From: Elstera sp043721315
GTDB taxonomy: Bacteria > Pseudomonadota > Alphaproteobacteria > Elsterales > Elsteraceae
Length of the DNA stretch: 64,000 bases
Assembly: GCA_043721315.1 (NCBI GenBank)
Contig: JAYSQZ010000026.1
Coordinates: 29,409 to 93,408 of the forward strand
Direction of reading: 5' to 3'
The notes beneath the pieces were generated by a model. That model did no database searches, was not told where the DNA came from, and saw only the letters and a list, made by a program, of their open reading frames with translations. How positions within the stretch are numbered: position 1 is the first letter of the stretch; every line of letters begins with the position of its first letter. This document shows positions 34,482 through 43,503 of the stretch, in pieces. Position numbers and translations under genes: made by a program.

Positions 34482-35600
34482 ATGCAGATTCTCGCCGACT
34501 ATCTTCTCCCGTTCCTGGTCATTCTAACCGTGCTCGTGTTCGTTCACGAGTTCGGTCATTATTGGATCGCGCGGCGGGCCGGCGTGAAGGTGGAGGTTTT
34601 CTCCATCGGTTTCGGCCCGGAACTGTTTGGCCGCACGGCGAAAGACGGCACCCGCTGGAAGTTTTGCGCGCTGCCGCTCGGGGGTTACGTCAAAATGTCC
34701 GGCGATATGAACCCGGCCAGCGTCGGCGTTGATGATCGCCCGATGACGCCGGAAGAGCGGCGCGGTGCGTTCCAATACCAACCCTTGCGCTGGCGGGCGG
34801 CGATTGTAGCAGGCGGGCCGCTGGCGAACTTTTTGTTCGCGATTGTGTTGTTAACCGGCCTGTTCATTTTTGTGGGCCAGCCCGTTACCTCCCCGGTCAT
34901 CGGTGCCGTGGTGGAGGGTGCGCCAGCGGCCCGCGCCGGGCTTGCGGTAGGCGACAAGCTTCTCGCGGTCGATGGCCAATCGGTCGAGCGGTTCGAGGAT
35001 ATTCAACGGATTGTGCAAGCCCGCCCTGGCCAGATACTGCCGATTGATGTGGAGCGGGGCGGGGTTACGCTCACTCTGCCGGTCACAACCGGCGTTCGCA
35101 CGGTGGAAGATCGTTTCGGCGGCACGCAGCAGCTTGGCTATCTTGGCATCGGCGCGGGTGCGGGGCAGATGGTGCAGCATGATCCGCTGACCGCGACTGT
35201 GCAGGCGGTCAAGGAAACTTGGTCGATCACGACGGGCACGCTGCACGCCTTGGGTCAGATGATCCGGGGGGAGCGGGATACAAAGGAAATCGGCGGTGTG
35301 CTGCGGATCGCGCAAATGTCGGGCGAAGTGGCGCGGACAAGCGTGGTTAGCGTCGTTTGGTTCCTGGCATTGCTCTCGATCAATCTCGGCCTGATCAATC
35401 TTATGCCGGTCCCGGTCTTAGACGGCGGGCATCTGCTTTATTATGCCGCAGAAGCTGTGTTGCGGCGGCCCTTGGGCAAGCGCGTGCAGGAGGTGGGGGC
35501 GGCCATCGGCCTCACCGCTATTCTGGGTTTGATGGTTTTTGCGACCTGGAATGACCTTGTGCAGTTGCGAGTCTTTGCGTGGGTGGCTTCCTTAGTGTAG
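34482..35600 (+). CDS. rseP: RseP-type site-2 zinc metalloprotease
   Basis: Intramembrane protease that cuts membrane-bound regulators and leftover signal peptides. The 372-residue protein has the zinc motif VFVHEFGHYWIARRAG in the first membrane segment, one PDZ domain (residues about 135-210, with ARAGLAVGDKLLAVDGQSVE), and the third-metal-ligand segment NLMPVPVLDGGHLLYYAAEA. A single PDZ domain is visible, fewer than the two of E. coli RseP. It is followed by a 163-base gap with the tandem repeat units, then bamA. Confidence 0.96.
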   Translation: MQILADYLLPFLVILTVLVFVHEFGHYWIARRAGVKVEVFSIGFGPELFGRTAKDGTRWKFCALPLGGYVKMSGDMNPASVGVDDRPMTPEERRGAFQYQPLRWRAAIVAGGPLANFLFAIVLLTGLFIFVGQPVTSPVIGAVVEGAPAARAGLAVGDKLLAVDGQSVERFEDIQRIVQARPGQILPIDVERGGVTLTLPVTTGVRTVEDRFGGTQQLGYLGIGAGAGQMVQHDPLTATVQAVKETWSITTGTLHALGQMIRGERDTKEIGGVLRIAQMSGEVARTSVVSVVWFLALLSINLGLINLMPVPVLDGGHLLYYAAEAVLRRPLGKRVQEVGAAIGLTAILGLMVFATWNDLVQLRVFAWVASLV

Positions 35601-35680
35601 GACTTCCAGGGCTAGGGTTTTGGGCGTGACGGGAGGCGAGCGAGAATGACGGCTTGCAACACCACACCCCAGGCCAAACT

Positions 35681-35746
35681 ACGGTCGCTCCCCTCGCGGG
35701 AGCGTGAAACTTAACGGTCGCTCCCCTCGCGGGAGCGTGAAACTTA
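35681..35746 (+). repeat. Two abutting 33-base repeat units resembling type I-C CRISPR repeats
   Basis: Two identical 33-base units (35681-35713 and 35714-35746) with no spacer between them. Each holds GGTCGCTCCCC-TCGC-GGGAGCGTG with the CTCCC/GGGAG stem, then AAACTT. The GTCGCTCCCC...GGGAGCGTG core and the final AAAC match the shape of type I-C CRISPR repeats, and the minus-strand reading gives the peptide pattern HAPARGAT known from mis-called CRISPR arrays. Only two units are present and no cas gene is in the window, so it is a repeat relic or a short dispersed element, not an array. It sits directly before bamA. Confidence 0.6.
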
Positions 35747-35763
35747 CTCGCGCGCAACGGCAG

Positions 35764-38124
35764 ATGATGACACGGACTAAAAATCGAACCGCCCTGCTCA
35801 CCGCCGTGCTTCTGGCCGGAGGTGCCTGGACCGCCAGCCTGATCGTGCCGACGCTTGCGCTTGCCCAAGGCCAAGGCCCGGCAGCGCCCGCAGGCCGCCC
35901 GGTGCCCCAGGCACCTTCCGCCGCGCCGCAGGTGGTGATCCAAACGATCCGCGTTGAGGGCACTCAGCGGATTGAGCCGGATACCGTTCGCAATTATCTA
36001 AACATCCGTTTAGGCGAGCCGGTAACGGCAGATATTGTCGATAGATCGCTAAAAACCCTGTTCGCCACCGGCCTGTTCGCCGATGTGAGCGTGGGGATTG
36101 ATCGCGGCGATATTCTGGTTGTGCGGGTTGTCGAAAACCCCATCGTCAACCGCATCGCTTTTGAAGGGCTGGACAAGCTCGAAGAAAAAGACCTGCTTGC
36201 TGAAATGCAGTTGCGTCCGCGCGTTGTGTACACCCGCAGCAAATTGCAGGCCGACGTTCAGCGTCTCATCGACATCTACCGGAAAAATAGCCGCTTTGCC
36301 GCCGCGATTGAGCCGAAAATAATCCAACTCGATCAAAACCGCGTTGATCTGGTGTTCGAGGTAAAAGAAGGCGAAGCCACGACGGTGAGCAAAATCACCT
36401 TCGTTGGCAATCGCCAGTACGGCGACTCGTCCCTACGGAGCGAGTTGGTTTCGTCTGAATACCGCTGGTATCGCTTTTGGGCCAGTGATGATTCTTACGA
36501 TCCTGACCGGGTAGCTTTCGACCGCGAAAAACTGCGCCGATTCTACTTGAAACAAGGCTATGCCGATTTCCGCATTCAATCGGCTGTGGCAGAACTGGCC
36601 CCAGATCGTAAGAGTTTTTACCTGACGTTTACACTCGATGAAGGTCAGCGCTATAAGTACGGCAAGATAAATATTACCTCGCAACTTAAGAATCTTGATC
36701 CGCAAACGCTGAATAAGTCGCTCGTGACTGTATCGGGCGATTGGTATAACACGGAGCAGATCGAAACGACGGTCGAAAAACTCACCCAGCAGGTGGGTGA
36801 TCTCGGGTATGCCTTCGTCGATATTCAGCCCGTGACCAACCGCGATGCTCAAAACCGCGTGATCGACATTACGTTCGACGTGCGCGAAGGCCCTAAGGCT
36901 TACGTGGAACGGATTGATGTTTCCGGGAATATCCGTACTCAAGACCGAGTGCTGCGCCGCGAATTTCGCTTGGTGGAAGGCGATGCCTTCAACGCTTCCC
37001 GCCTGCGCCGCTCGGAACAACGCATTAAAGATCTCGGTTTCTTCAAGTCGGTTGAAGTCACGCGGGAGCAAGGAACGCAACCCGACCAAATCGTGCTGAA
37101 GGCGAGAGTGGAAGAGCAATCGACCGGCGACCTGACCGTGGGTGGTGGGTTCTCTACTTCCGATGGTCCGTTGGGTGAAATCGGGATTCGCGAACGCAAT
37201 TTGCTTGGGCAGGGCCAGGATTTGAAGGTGACAACCTTGATCGCGGCTAAGCGCTCTAAGTTGGATGTGAGTTTCGTTGAGCCTTATTTCCTGGATCGCC
37301 AGTTGGCGCTAACGCTCGATGCTTTCCACACCACGCGCGACTTGCAAAAATATAGCTCTTACGATTGGCGCTCCACTGGGGCGGCCTTCGGTTTTGGCTG
37401 GCAGCTTAACGATGAGTGGGGCCAAAGCGTAAAATACACGCTGCGCTCCGACCGGATTAGCGATATCGAGGCCGATGCGTCGCGTTATGTGCGCGAAAGT
37501 GCCGGAACAACCCTATCGTCGTTCGTCTCACACACAATCGCCTTCGACCGCCGCGATAGTCGCCGCAACCCAACCGAGGGCTATATGCTCTCGCTGGAAA
37601 ATGATTTCGCTGGATTGGGAGGGGATACTAAATATATCCGCACCAATTTACGCGCCGAATATTATTATCCGGTGGTGCCTGAAGTCGTTGCCTCCATGCG
37701 CGCAAATCTTGGGAATATTGTTGGGCTGGGTGAGGACGTGCGGATCAATGATCGCTTTTATATTGGCGGCGATGATTTTCGCGGTTTCCGTACTGGCGGT
37801 GTTGGGACACGAGATAGGGCATCGGGCGACTCGCTGGGCGCGCAGAACTACTACATCCTAACGCAGGAAGTGTCGTTCCCGCTTGGCTTGCCGAAGGAAC
37901 TGGGCCTGTCTGCCCGACTGTTCCATGACATTGGCTCGGCCTGGGGGGCGGACGTGACGGGGCCAGGGGTTTCAGACTCAAGCTCCTTGCGGGCATCGTT
38001 TGGGATTGGCTTTACGTGGGTGTCGCCATTCGGGCCGATCCGAGTGGATTTCGGGATTCCTTACCTGAAACAAAAATATGACCGCACTCAGAACTTCACA
38101 TTCGGATTCGCAACGCGCTACTAA
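35764..38124 (+). CDS. bamA: Outer membrane assembly factor BamA
   Basis: Central channel of the BAM complex that inserts beta-barrel proteins into the outer membrane. From the ATG at 35764 it has 786 residues: signal peptide (RTALLTAVLLAGGAWTASL...LALA), five POTRA domains (first starting IRVEGTQRIEPDTV), then the 16-strand barrel ending in the aromatic FTFGFATRY. The insertion loop motif is present as RGFRTGGVG (about residue 680). A GTG at 35704 inside the repeat units would extend the N-terminus and is less likely. No clear ribosome site was found before either ATG (35764 or 35767), which makes the start uncertain. Skp follows 28 bases later. Confidence 0.95.
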   Translation: MMTRTKNRTALLTAVLLAGGAWTASLIVPTLALAQGQGPAAPAGRPVPQAPSAAPQVVIQTIRVEGTQRIEPDTVRNYLNIRLGEPVTADIVDRSLKTLFATGLFADVSVGIDRGDILVVRVVENPIVNRIAFEGLDKLEEKDLLAEMQLRPRVVYTRSKLQADVQRLIDIYRKNSRFAAAIEPKIIQLDQNRVDLVFEVKEGEATTVSKITFVGNRQYGDSSLRSELVSSEYRWYRFWASDDSYDPDRVAFDREKLRRFYLKQGYADFRIQSAVAELAPDRKSFYLTFTLDEGQRYKYGKINITSQLKNLDPQTLNKSLVTVSGDWYNTEQIETTVEKLTQQVGDLGYAFVDIQPVTNRDAQNRVIDITFDVREGPKAYVERIDVSGNIRTQDRVLRREFRLVEGDAFNASRLRRSEQRIKDLGFFKSVEVTREQGTQPDQIVLKARVEEQSTGDLTVGGGFSTSDGPLGEIGIRERNLLGQGQDLKVTTLIAAKRSKLDVSFVEPYFLDRQLALTLDAFHTTRDLQKYSSYDWRSTGAAFGFGWQLNDEWGQSVKYTLRSDRISDIEADASRYVRESAGTTLSSFVSHTIAFDRRDSRRNPTEGYMLSLENDFAGLGGDTKYIRTNLRAEYYYPVVPEVVASMRANLGNIVGLGEDVRINDRFYIGGDDFRGFRTGGVGTRDRASGDSLGAQNYYILTQEVSFPLGLPKELGLSARLFHDIGSAWGADVTGPGVSDSSSLRASFGIGFTWVSPFGPIRVDFGIPYLKQKYDRTQNFTFGFATRY

Positions 38125-38152
38125 TGCCGCACTGTGCGGATGAGACAGCCTG

Positions 38153-38953
38153 ATGAGATTAAGCGAAAGATCGGTAACGATGGTGACCAAGTTTTCTAGC
38201 CTTCGGGGTTGTGCTGCTGCAACGGCAGTGCTGATTTTGGTCGCAGCGATTGCGCCACGAGTAGGCTTTGCTCAAGCTCCCTCGGGAACCTTGCCCGCGC
38301 CGGCGCCTCGGCCCAGCGGGACCGCGCCCGCCCAAACCCAGGCACCTGCGGCGCCTGCACCCACCCCCAGCGCTGCGCCAGCACAACCGGGGACTCCAGC
38401 CCCCGCGCAGGCGCAACGGGCCGCTGCGCCAAGCGGAAGGCTCGCGCCGACTGTAGTGGGGATTATCGACATGGGTATTATCTCGCGGGATGCCGCAGCC
38501 TATAAGTCGTTGCGCGCCCAGCTTGATAGCCAATCGAAAGCCTGGGACGCGGAGTTGAAGAAAAAGAGCGATGATTTGCGAAAGCTGGAAGATGATTTCC
38601 GTAAGCAAGGCCCATCGCTAACGCCAGAGCAGGTTACGGAAAAGCGCAAGCAGTTTGAAACTCAAATGGGCGACTATCAACGTCAGTTGAATTCACGTCG
38701 CAGGCAGCTTGCCGATGGTGAAGCGCAAAGCGCTCAACCTATTGATGCGGCTTTAACTGAAATTTTGCAGCAAATCGCTGTTGAGCGCAGCATCAATCTT
38801 ATTATACCGCGCGCGGCGACAGTGTTGTTCTCGTCGGAAATTGATGTAACGGCGGACTCGCTTCAACGGTTAAATGCTAAACTTCCGCGTGTTGCGCTAA
38901 AGTTACCGCCGCCGCAATCCGCAACTCCGGCGACGCCGCCGAAGAGCAACTAA
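38153..38953 (+). CDS. skp: OmpH/Skp family periplasmic chaperone with long Pro/Ala linker
   Basis: Carries unfolded outer-membrane proteins across the periplasm. The 266-residue protein has a signal peptide (AATAVLILVAAIAPRVGFAQ), then an unusual Pro/Ala/Gln-rich linker of about 60 residues, then the Skp core: VVGIIDMGIISRDAAAYKSL, a long coiled coil (WDAELKKKSDDLRKLEDDFR), and a final strand IDAALTEILQQIAVERSINL. Skp is usually about 160-180 residues, so the extra linker and the Pro-rich C-terminus are odd. The start may be the ATG at 38153 or 38180. It lies between bamA and lpxD, its common position. Confidence 0.9.
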   Translation: MRLSERSVTMVTKFSSLRGCAAATAVLILVAAIAPRVGFAQAPSGTLPAPAPRPSGTAPAQTQAPAAPAPTPSAAPAQPGTPAPAQAQRAAAPSGRLAPTVVGIIDMGIISRDAAAYKSLRAQLDSQSKAWDAELKKKSDDLRKLEDDFRKQGPSLTPEQVTEKRKQFETQMGDYQRQLNSRRRQLADGEAQSAQPIDAALTEILQQIAVERSINLIIPRAATVLFSSEIDVTADSLQRLNAKLPRVALKLPPPQSATPATPPKSN

Positions 38954-38969
38954 GCCCTATCGTCGCCCG

Positions 38970-40001
38970 ATGCCGGATTCGCGTTTCTTCCAATCTACTG
39001 GCCCGCTCGCCCTGAGCGCTCTTGCCGACCGGGCAGGGGCGCAGCTTCAGGACAGTGCCCGCGCGGGCACCCTCATCGAGACGGTGGCCCCGCTGCACGC
39101 GCCCGAAACAGGGGCAGTAAGCTTCTGTGACCATCGCCGTCATCTGGCGGCCCTCTCGGCTTGGCCTGCGGCTTCGGCGATTTTGGTGACGGCAGAGGTG
39201 GCGGCGGTTGCTCAAACCGAGGCAGCTTTGCTGATTGCGCCCGCGCCAACGGTGTCCTTCGCCCGGCTGGCCCGGCAGTTTTTTCCCGAGCCTATGCCGC
39301 CGCAGGGGGTTGCCCCGTCGGCTGTGATTGACGCGACGGCAGAGGTCGATCCAACTGCGAGGATTGCAGCACAAGTCTCCATTGGTCGGGGAGCTAAAAT
39401 TGGCCCCCGCACAGTCGTGCGCGCCGGAGCGGTAATTGGTGATGGCGTTGAAATTGGCCCAGATGGCGATATTGGTGCGCTGGTGTCGCTTCACTACTGC
39501 ATTCTTGGCGCGCGTGTGACAATTCTGGCCGGGGCACGTATTGGCGAGGCCGGTTTTGGGTTCGTCACAACGCCTACCGGGGTGGTGAAAGTGCCGCAGT
39601 TGGGCATCGTGGAAATTGGTGACGATGTGGAAATCGGCGCGAATGCCGCCATTGCCCGCGCTACGCTAACGCGCACGGTGATCGGGCAAGGCACGATGAT
39701 CGATAATCTCGTTCATATTGCCCATAATGTTCATATCGGCAGAGGCTGCATCATTACGGCCCAGTGCGGCATTTCCGGTAGTACCGTGTTGGAAGATTAT
39801 GTGGTTATGGGTGGACAGACGGGCATCGCCGACCATCTCCGTGTGGGCCGGGGAAGCCGCATCGCATCGCGCACGGGCTTGTTTCGGGATGCGCCGGCGG
39901 GGTCTAGTCTCGGTGGTTTTCCGGCGGTGCCTATTCGTGAGTGGCACCGCCAATCGGCTTTTCTGTTGAAGGTCGGGCAGAAAAAAGGAGCAGGCGAATG
40001 A
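38970..40001 (+). CDS. lpxD: UDP-3-O-(3-hydroxyacyl)glucosamine N-acyltransferase
   Basis: Third step of lipid A synthesis: adds the N-linked acyl chain. The 343-residue protein has an N-terminal domain and a left-handed beta-helix of hexapeptide repeats (residues about 100-300, for example ARIAAQVSIGRGAKIGPRTV and DLVHIAHNVHIGRG-like turns). The catalytic His lies in LVHIAHNVHIG (about residue 250). It overlaps the fabZ start by 4 bases. Located in the lpxD-fabZ-lpxA-lpxI-lpxB block. Confidence 0.97.
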   Translation: MPDSRFFQSTGPLALSALADRAGAQLQDSARAGTLIETVAPLHAPETGAVSFCDHRRHLAALSAWPAASAILVTAEVAAVAQTEAALLIAPAPTVSFARLARQFFPEPMPPQGVAPSAVIDATAEVDPTARIAAQVSIGRGAKIGPRTVVRAGAVIGDGVEIGPDGDIGALVSLHYCILGARVTILAGARIGEAGFGFVTTPTGVVKVPQLGIVEIGDDVEIGANAAIARATLTRTVIGQGTMIDNLVHIAHNVHIGRGCIITAQCGISGSTVLEDYVVMGGQTGIADHLRVGRGSRIASRTGLFRDAPAGSSLGGFPAVPIREWHRQSAFLLKVGQKKGAGE

Positions 40002-40495
40002 GCGATACTATCACTGTGGAAGGAACCGAAACGGGCGTGTTACCCGAAACCATTCCCGTGCTCGATATTTCCCGCATTACGCAGATGATCCCGCATCGCT
40101 ATCCCATGCTGATGATTGACCGGGTGATCGACGTGGTGACGAACGTGTCCTGCACGGGCATAAAGAATGTTTCTATCAACGAGCCGTTCTTTATGGGGCA
40201 TTTCCCGTCGCGCCCCGTCATGCCGGGTGTGCTGATTATCGAAGCGATGGCACAGACGGCGGCAGTGCTAGTCGTGCAAACCTTAGGGCCGGAGGCGGAA
40301 GGCAAGCTGGTGTACTTCATGACTATCAATGAAGCCCGCTTCCGCAAACCGGTTACGCCGGGCGATCAGGTGCATATTCATGTTACTAAAATGGCCCAGC
40401 GCAAAACCGTGTGGAAGTTTTCGGGCGCGGCCAAGGTGAATGGTGTGCTGGTGGCCGAAGCCACCTTCGCCGCAATGATTCTGGACGAAAAATGA
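39998..40495 (+). CDS. fabZ: 3-hydroxyacyl-[acyl-carrier-protein] dehydratase
   Basis: Dehydrates 3-hydroxyacyl-ACP in fatty acid elongation. From the ATG at 39998 it has 165 residues of hot-dog fold with the catalytic His in MGHFPSRPVMPGVLIIEAMA and Glu a helix turn later. An in-frame start at 39941 lies inside lpxD and was rejected. The ATGA overlaps link it to lpxD and to lpxA. Being next to lpxA it competes for the same 3-hydroxyacyl-ACP pool, which is why this neighbourhood is conserved. Confidence 0.97.
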   Translation: MSDTITVEGTETGVLPETIPVLDISRITQMIPHRYPMLMIDRVIDVVTNVSCTGIKNVSINEPFFMGHFPSRPVMPGVLIIEAMAQTAAVLVVQTLGPEAEGKLVYFMTINEARFRKPVTPGDQVHIHVTKMAQRKTVWKFSGAAKVNGVLVAEATFAAMILDEK

Positions 40496-41280
40496 CCGCA
40501 TCCATACACCCCACTGCCATAATCGAAGACGGTGCCCAACTGGGGACCAATGTCACCATCGGCCCGTTTTGCCATATCGGCCCGAACGTGGTGTTGGGGG
40601 ATGGGGCTGTGTTGTTGAGCCATGTCGTCGTCGCGGGTTACACACAGATTGGCGCGGGCAGTACGCTGTACCCCTTCGCCACTATTGGGATGCCGCCCCA
40701 GCACGCGCGCTATCAGGGGGAAGAAGTTCACCTGATTATCGGGGCAAACTGCACGATCCGCGAACACGCCACCATGCACCCCGGCACGCCGTTCGGCAGT
40801 GGCGAAACCCGCGTGGGGGATAATGGGCTGTTCATGGTCGGCGTTCATATCGCCCATGATTGCCGGGTGGGCAATAATGTGGTGATGGCCAATCAGGCAA
40901 CGCTCGGCGGGCATGTCGAGATTGGCGATTACGTCAATATCGGCGGCCTCAGCGCGGTCCATCAATACGTTCGCATCGGCAAGCACGCGATGGTTGGCGG
41001 CATGTCGGGTGTCGAGGGCGACGTGATCCCCTACGGTATGGTGATGGGCGACCGTGCCCGGCTTTCGGGCCTCAATATCATCGGCCTGAAGCGCCGGGGA
41101 TTTGAGCGCGAGGAGGTTCACGCCTTGCGCGCCGCCTACCGGCTGTTGTTTGCCGCCGAAGGCACGATGGCCGAGCGGATCGAAGACGTCAGCGGCATTA
41201 TGAAGGATAATCACGCGATCACGGATATCGTCGAGTTTATTCGCACTGACAGTAATCGCCCCATCTGCCAACCGCGCTAA
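40492..41280 (+). CDS. lpxA: Acyl-ACP--UDP-N-acetylglucosamine O-acyltransferase
   Basis: First step of lipid A synthesis. From the ATG at 40492 it has 262 residues: a beta-helix of hexapeptide repeats with the catalytic His in GVHIAHDCRVGNNVVMANQA (about residue 121), and a C-terminal helical domain (LKRRGFEREEVHALRAAYRL). Length and sequence are typical. The start overlaps fabZ by 4 bases; an upstream in-frame start at 40411 is inside fabZ. LpxI begins 5 bases after the stop. Confidence 0.97.
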   Translation: MTASIHPTAIIEDGAQLGTNVTIGPFCHIGPNVVLGDGAVLLSHVVVAGYTQIGAGSTLYPFATIGMPPQHARYQGEEVHLIIGANCTIREHATMHPGTPFGSGETRVGDNGLFMVGVHIAHDCRVGNNVVMANQATLGGHVEIGDYVNIGGLSAVHQYVRIGKHAMVGGMSGVEGDVIPYGMVMGDRARLSGLNIIGLKRRGFEREEVHALRAAYRLLFAAEGTMAERIEDVSGIMKDNHAITDIVEFIRTDSNRPICQPR

Positions 41281-41285
41281 TCGGA

Positions 41286-42125
41286 ATGACGGACGATACC
41301 GCTCTCAGAATTCTAGGGATCGTTGCTGGGGGCGGCGCTTTGCCGCGCGAGATTATCGCCGCCTGCCGGGCGCGCGGGCAAAGTTTCTACGTACTGGCGC
41401 TCGATGGGCAAGCCGATCCCGAAACCACCAACGGCGCGCCGCATTCCTGGCACCGAATGGGGGCTGCCGGCGCGATTTTTGCGGCCTTGCGCGCAGCAGG
41501 GGTTCAAGAAGTGGTCTTTGCGGGCAAGGTAAAGCGCCCGTCGCTGCTTGCCGTCGCTCCCGATGTACGGGGTGCCGCCTTCATCGCCCGCATCGGCGTA
41601 AAAGCCTTCGGGGATGATGGCTTGTTGCGGGCGATTGCCGAGGAGTTCGAGCGCGAAGGTTTTTTCCTCCGCTCCGTGCCCGAGGTTTTGGCGCGGGACG
41701 GGAGCGGGCCAACCCACGGCCCCTTAGGGCTGCATGTGCCCGATGCTGTGGCCAACGCCGATATTGCGCGCGGGGTCGCCGTTCTGTGCGCTCTTGGCCC
41801 CGTCGATGTTGGTCAAGCGGTCGTGGTGCAGCAGGGCATGGTGCTCGCGGTTGAAGCCATCGAAGGCACCGACGCAATGATTGCCCGCGCCGGGCTGCTA
41901 AAACGCCCTGGCGGCGGTGGTGTTCTGGTGAAACTCGCCAAGCTCGGCCAAGATCACCGTTTAGACCTGCCCGGCGTTGGCCCTGAAACCGTGCGGGCGG
42001 CGGCGGCGGCGGGGCTGGTTGGCCTCGCGATTGATGGGGAGTTCACCACCTTGATCGACCGCGACGCCGTGCGGGCCTTGGCCGACGAAGCGGGGTTGTT
42101 TGTCATCGGCCTGCCTGCCCCATGA
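41286..42125 (+). CDS. lpxI: UDP-2,3-diacylglucosamine pyrophosphatase LpxI
   Basis: Alphaproteobacterial replacement for LpxH: cleaves UDP-2,3-diacylglucosamine to lipid X. The 279-residue protein has the LpxI N-domain (LGIVAGGGALPREIIAACRA) and C-domain with MIARAGLLKRPGGGGVLVKL and LGQDHRLDLPGVGPETVRAA. The Asp of the LGQDHRLDLPG motif is in the family active site. It overlaps lpxB by 4 bases. The use of LpxI rather than LpxH is itself a clue to the phylum class. Confidence 0.96.
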   Translation: MTDDTALRILGIVAGGGALPREIIAACRARGQSFYVLALDGQADPETTNGAPHSWHRMGAAGAIFAALRAAGVQEVVFAGKVKRPSLLAVAPDVRGAAFIARIGVKAFGDDGLLRAIAEEFEREGFFLRSVPEVLARDGSGPTHGPLGLHVPDAVANADIARGVAVLCALGPVDVGQAVVVQQGMVLAVEAIEGTDAMIARAGLLKRPGGGGVLVKLAKLGQDHRLDLPGVGPETVRAAAAAGLVGLAIDGEFTTLIDRDAVRALADEAGLFVIGLPAP

Positions 42126-43279
42126 GTGCGCCCCCCCTCCTTTACCTGCTCGCGGGCGAGGTTTCTGGCGATTTGTTGGGCGGGCGCTTGATGGCGGCGC
42201 TCACGGCGCAAACCGGGGGGCGCGTGGCGTTTGCGGGTGTTGGCGGCGCGATGATGCAGGCACAGGGGCTGAACAGCCTTTTTCCGATGGAAGAGTTGTC
42301 GCTGATGGGCCTTGCGGAAATTCTACCGCATCTCCCAAAACTGCTGCGCCGCCTGAAAGAAACCGAGGCCGATGTACGTGTCCAGCGCCCGGCAGCGCTC
42401 GTGACCATTGATGCACCGAGTTTCACGCTGCGGATTAGCAAAAAGGTGGCGGATTTGGGCATCCCGCGCTTCCATTATGTTGCCCCCCAAGTGTGGGCGT
42501 GGCGGCAGGGGCGGGCGCGCAAGCTCGCGACAAAAACCGATCATCTGCTCACGCTACTGCCGTTCGAGCCGCCCTATTTCACCCGCTACGGGCTGCCCAC
42601 CGATTACGTCGGCCATCCGGTGATCGAAGGCGGGGCCGGGCAGGGCGATGGGGCGGCGTTCCGGCTGCGGCATGGTATCGGTTCTTCGGCTCCGGTGTTG
42701 CTGGTGCTGCCGGGCAGTCGGCGAGGCGAGGTCGGGCGACTGCTGGGGGTGTTCGGCGAAACGGTTACACGCTTGGCCGCACAGGTTCCGGCGCTTCGGG
42801 TGATCGTGCCGACTGTGGCTCCGGTTGCGGCAACCGTGGGGGACGCTGTTGCCACTTGGCCGGGGCAGCCGGTGGTGATCGAGGGTACTGCTGAGAAATT
42901 CGATGCGTTTGCCGCGTCAACCGCTGCCCTCGCGGCTTCTGGCACGGTCGCGCTCGAACTGGCGTTGGCGGAGGTTCCCAGCGTTATCGCCTACCGGATG
43001 AACGCGCTCACCTGGGCCTTGGTTCAGCAGATGATCCGCATTCCCTATGCGTCGCTGGTTAATTTGATTTTGGAGCGGGAGTTGTTCCCCGAAAAACTGC
43101 AAGACCGTTGCACACCGGAGGAGATGACTAACGCTCTGGCTGAATTACTCGCGCCGAACAGCACGGCGGCGGCGGTGCAACGCGCCGGGTTCGGGCTATT
43201 GCGGGAAAAGCTCGGCGTGGGTCATGAAACGCCTTCGGATCGTGCCGCGCGGATTATTCTCAGTCGCATTTCAGCGTAG
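42122..43279 (+). CDS. lpxB: Lipid-A-disaccharide synthase
   Basis: Glycosyltransferase (GT19) that joins lipid X to UDP-2,3-diacylglucosamine. The 385-residue protein has the GEVSGDLLGGRLMAAL motif at the N-terminus (AGEVSGD), SFTLRISKKVADLGIPRFHY, the PQVWAWRQGRARK stretch and the LPGSRRGEVGRLLGVF donor-binding loop. Ends the lpxD-to-lpxB block; the next genes run the other way. Confidence 0.97.
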   Translation: MSAPPLLYLLAGEVSGDLLGGRLMAALTAQTGGRVAFAGVGGAMMQAQGLNSLFPMEELSLMGLAEILPHLPKLLRRLKETEADVRVQRPAALVTIDAPSFTLRISKKVADLGIPRFHYVAPQVWAWRQGRARKLATKTDHLLTLLPFEPPYFTRYGLPTDYVGHPVIEGGAGQGDGAAFRLRHGIGSSAPVLLVLPGSRRGEVGRLLGVFGETVTRLAAQVPALRVIVPTVAPVAATVGDAVATWPGQPVVIEGTAEKFDAFAASTAALAASGTVALELALAEVPSVIAYRMNALTWALVQQMIRIPYASLVNLILERELFPEKLQDRCTPEEMTNALAELLAPNSTAAAVQRAGFGLLREKLGVGHETPSDRAARIILSRISA

Positions 43280-43283
43280 CGCG

Positions 43284-43433
43284 CTACCAGAGTTTCGGCA
43301 GGCCAACGACCCAGCTTGCCAGTGCGGCTACGATTATGAGGGCAAGACCCGCCTGCCCCAAGCGCCGCGCCCAGGGGGCGGGGTTATCGTTCGCCGCCGA
43401 TTGCCGGGGGATTTTCAGCACAATAATCGGCAC
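43284..43433 (-). CDS. Small single-span membrane protein
   Basis: A 49-residue product starting at a GTG (43433): a basic cytoplasmic stretch (KIPRQSAANDNPAPWARRLG) followed by one membrane segment (AGLALIIVAALASWVVGLPKL). The SAANDNP motif is often seen in short alphaproteobacterial proteins with this layout. Longer in-frame starts run into gltA and were not used. The ribosome site is not clear, so the start and the reality of the gene are moderately certain. It lies just after the gltA stop (43504) on the same strand, ending 4 bases from lpxB. No function is known. Confidence 0.5.
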   Translation of the reverse strand: MPIIVLKIPRQSAANDNPAPWARRLGQAGLALIIVAALASWVVGLPKLW

Positions 43434-43503
43434 GCGGGAGAGGCGTCGTGACGCCCCTCCCTTATCCCGTGCGGTGCCGGAGCGGCCCCGAAGGGTATGA
43501 ATA

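Noticed and set aside
35681..35746. A true CRISPR array
   Set aside because: Only two units without a spacer and no cas gene in the window; kept as a repeat relic.
36433..37119. Open frame of 228 codons opposite bamA
   Set aside because: Antisense to a secure gene, no motif.
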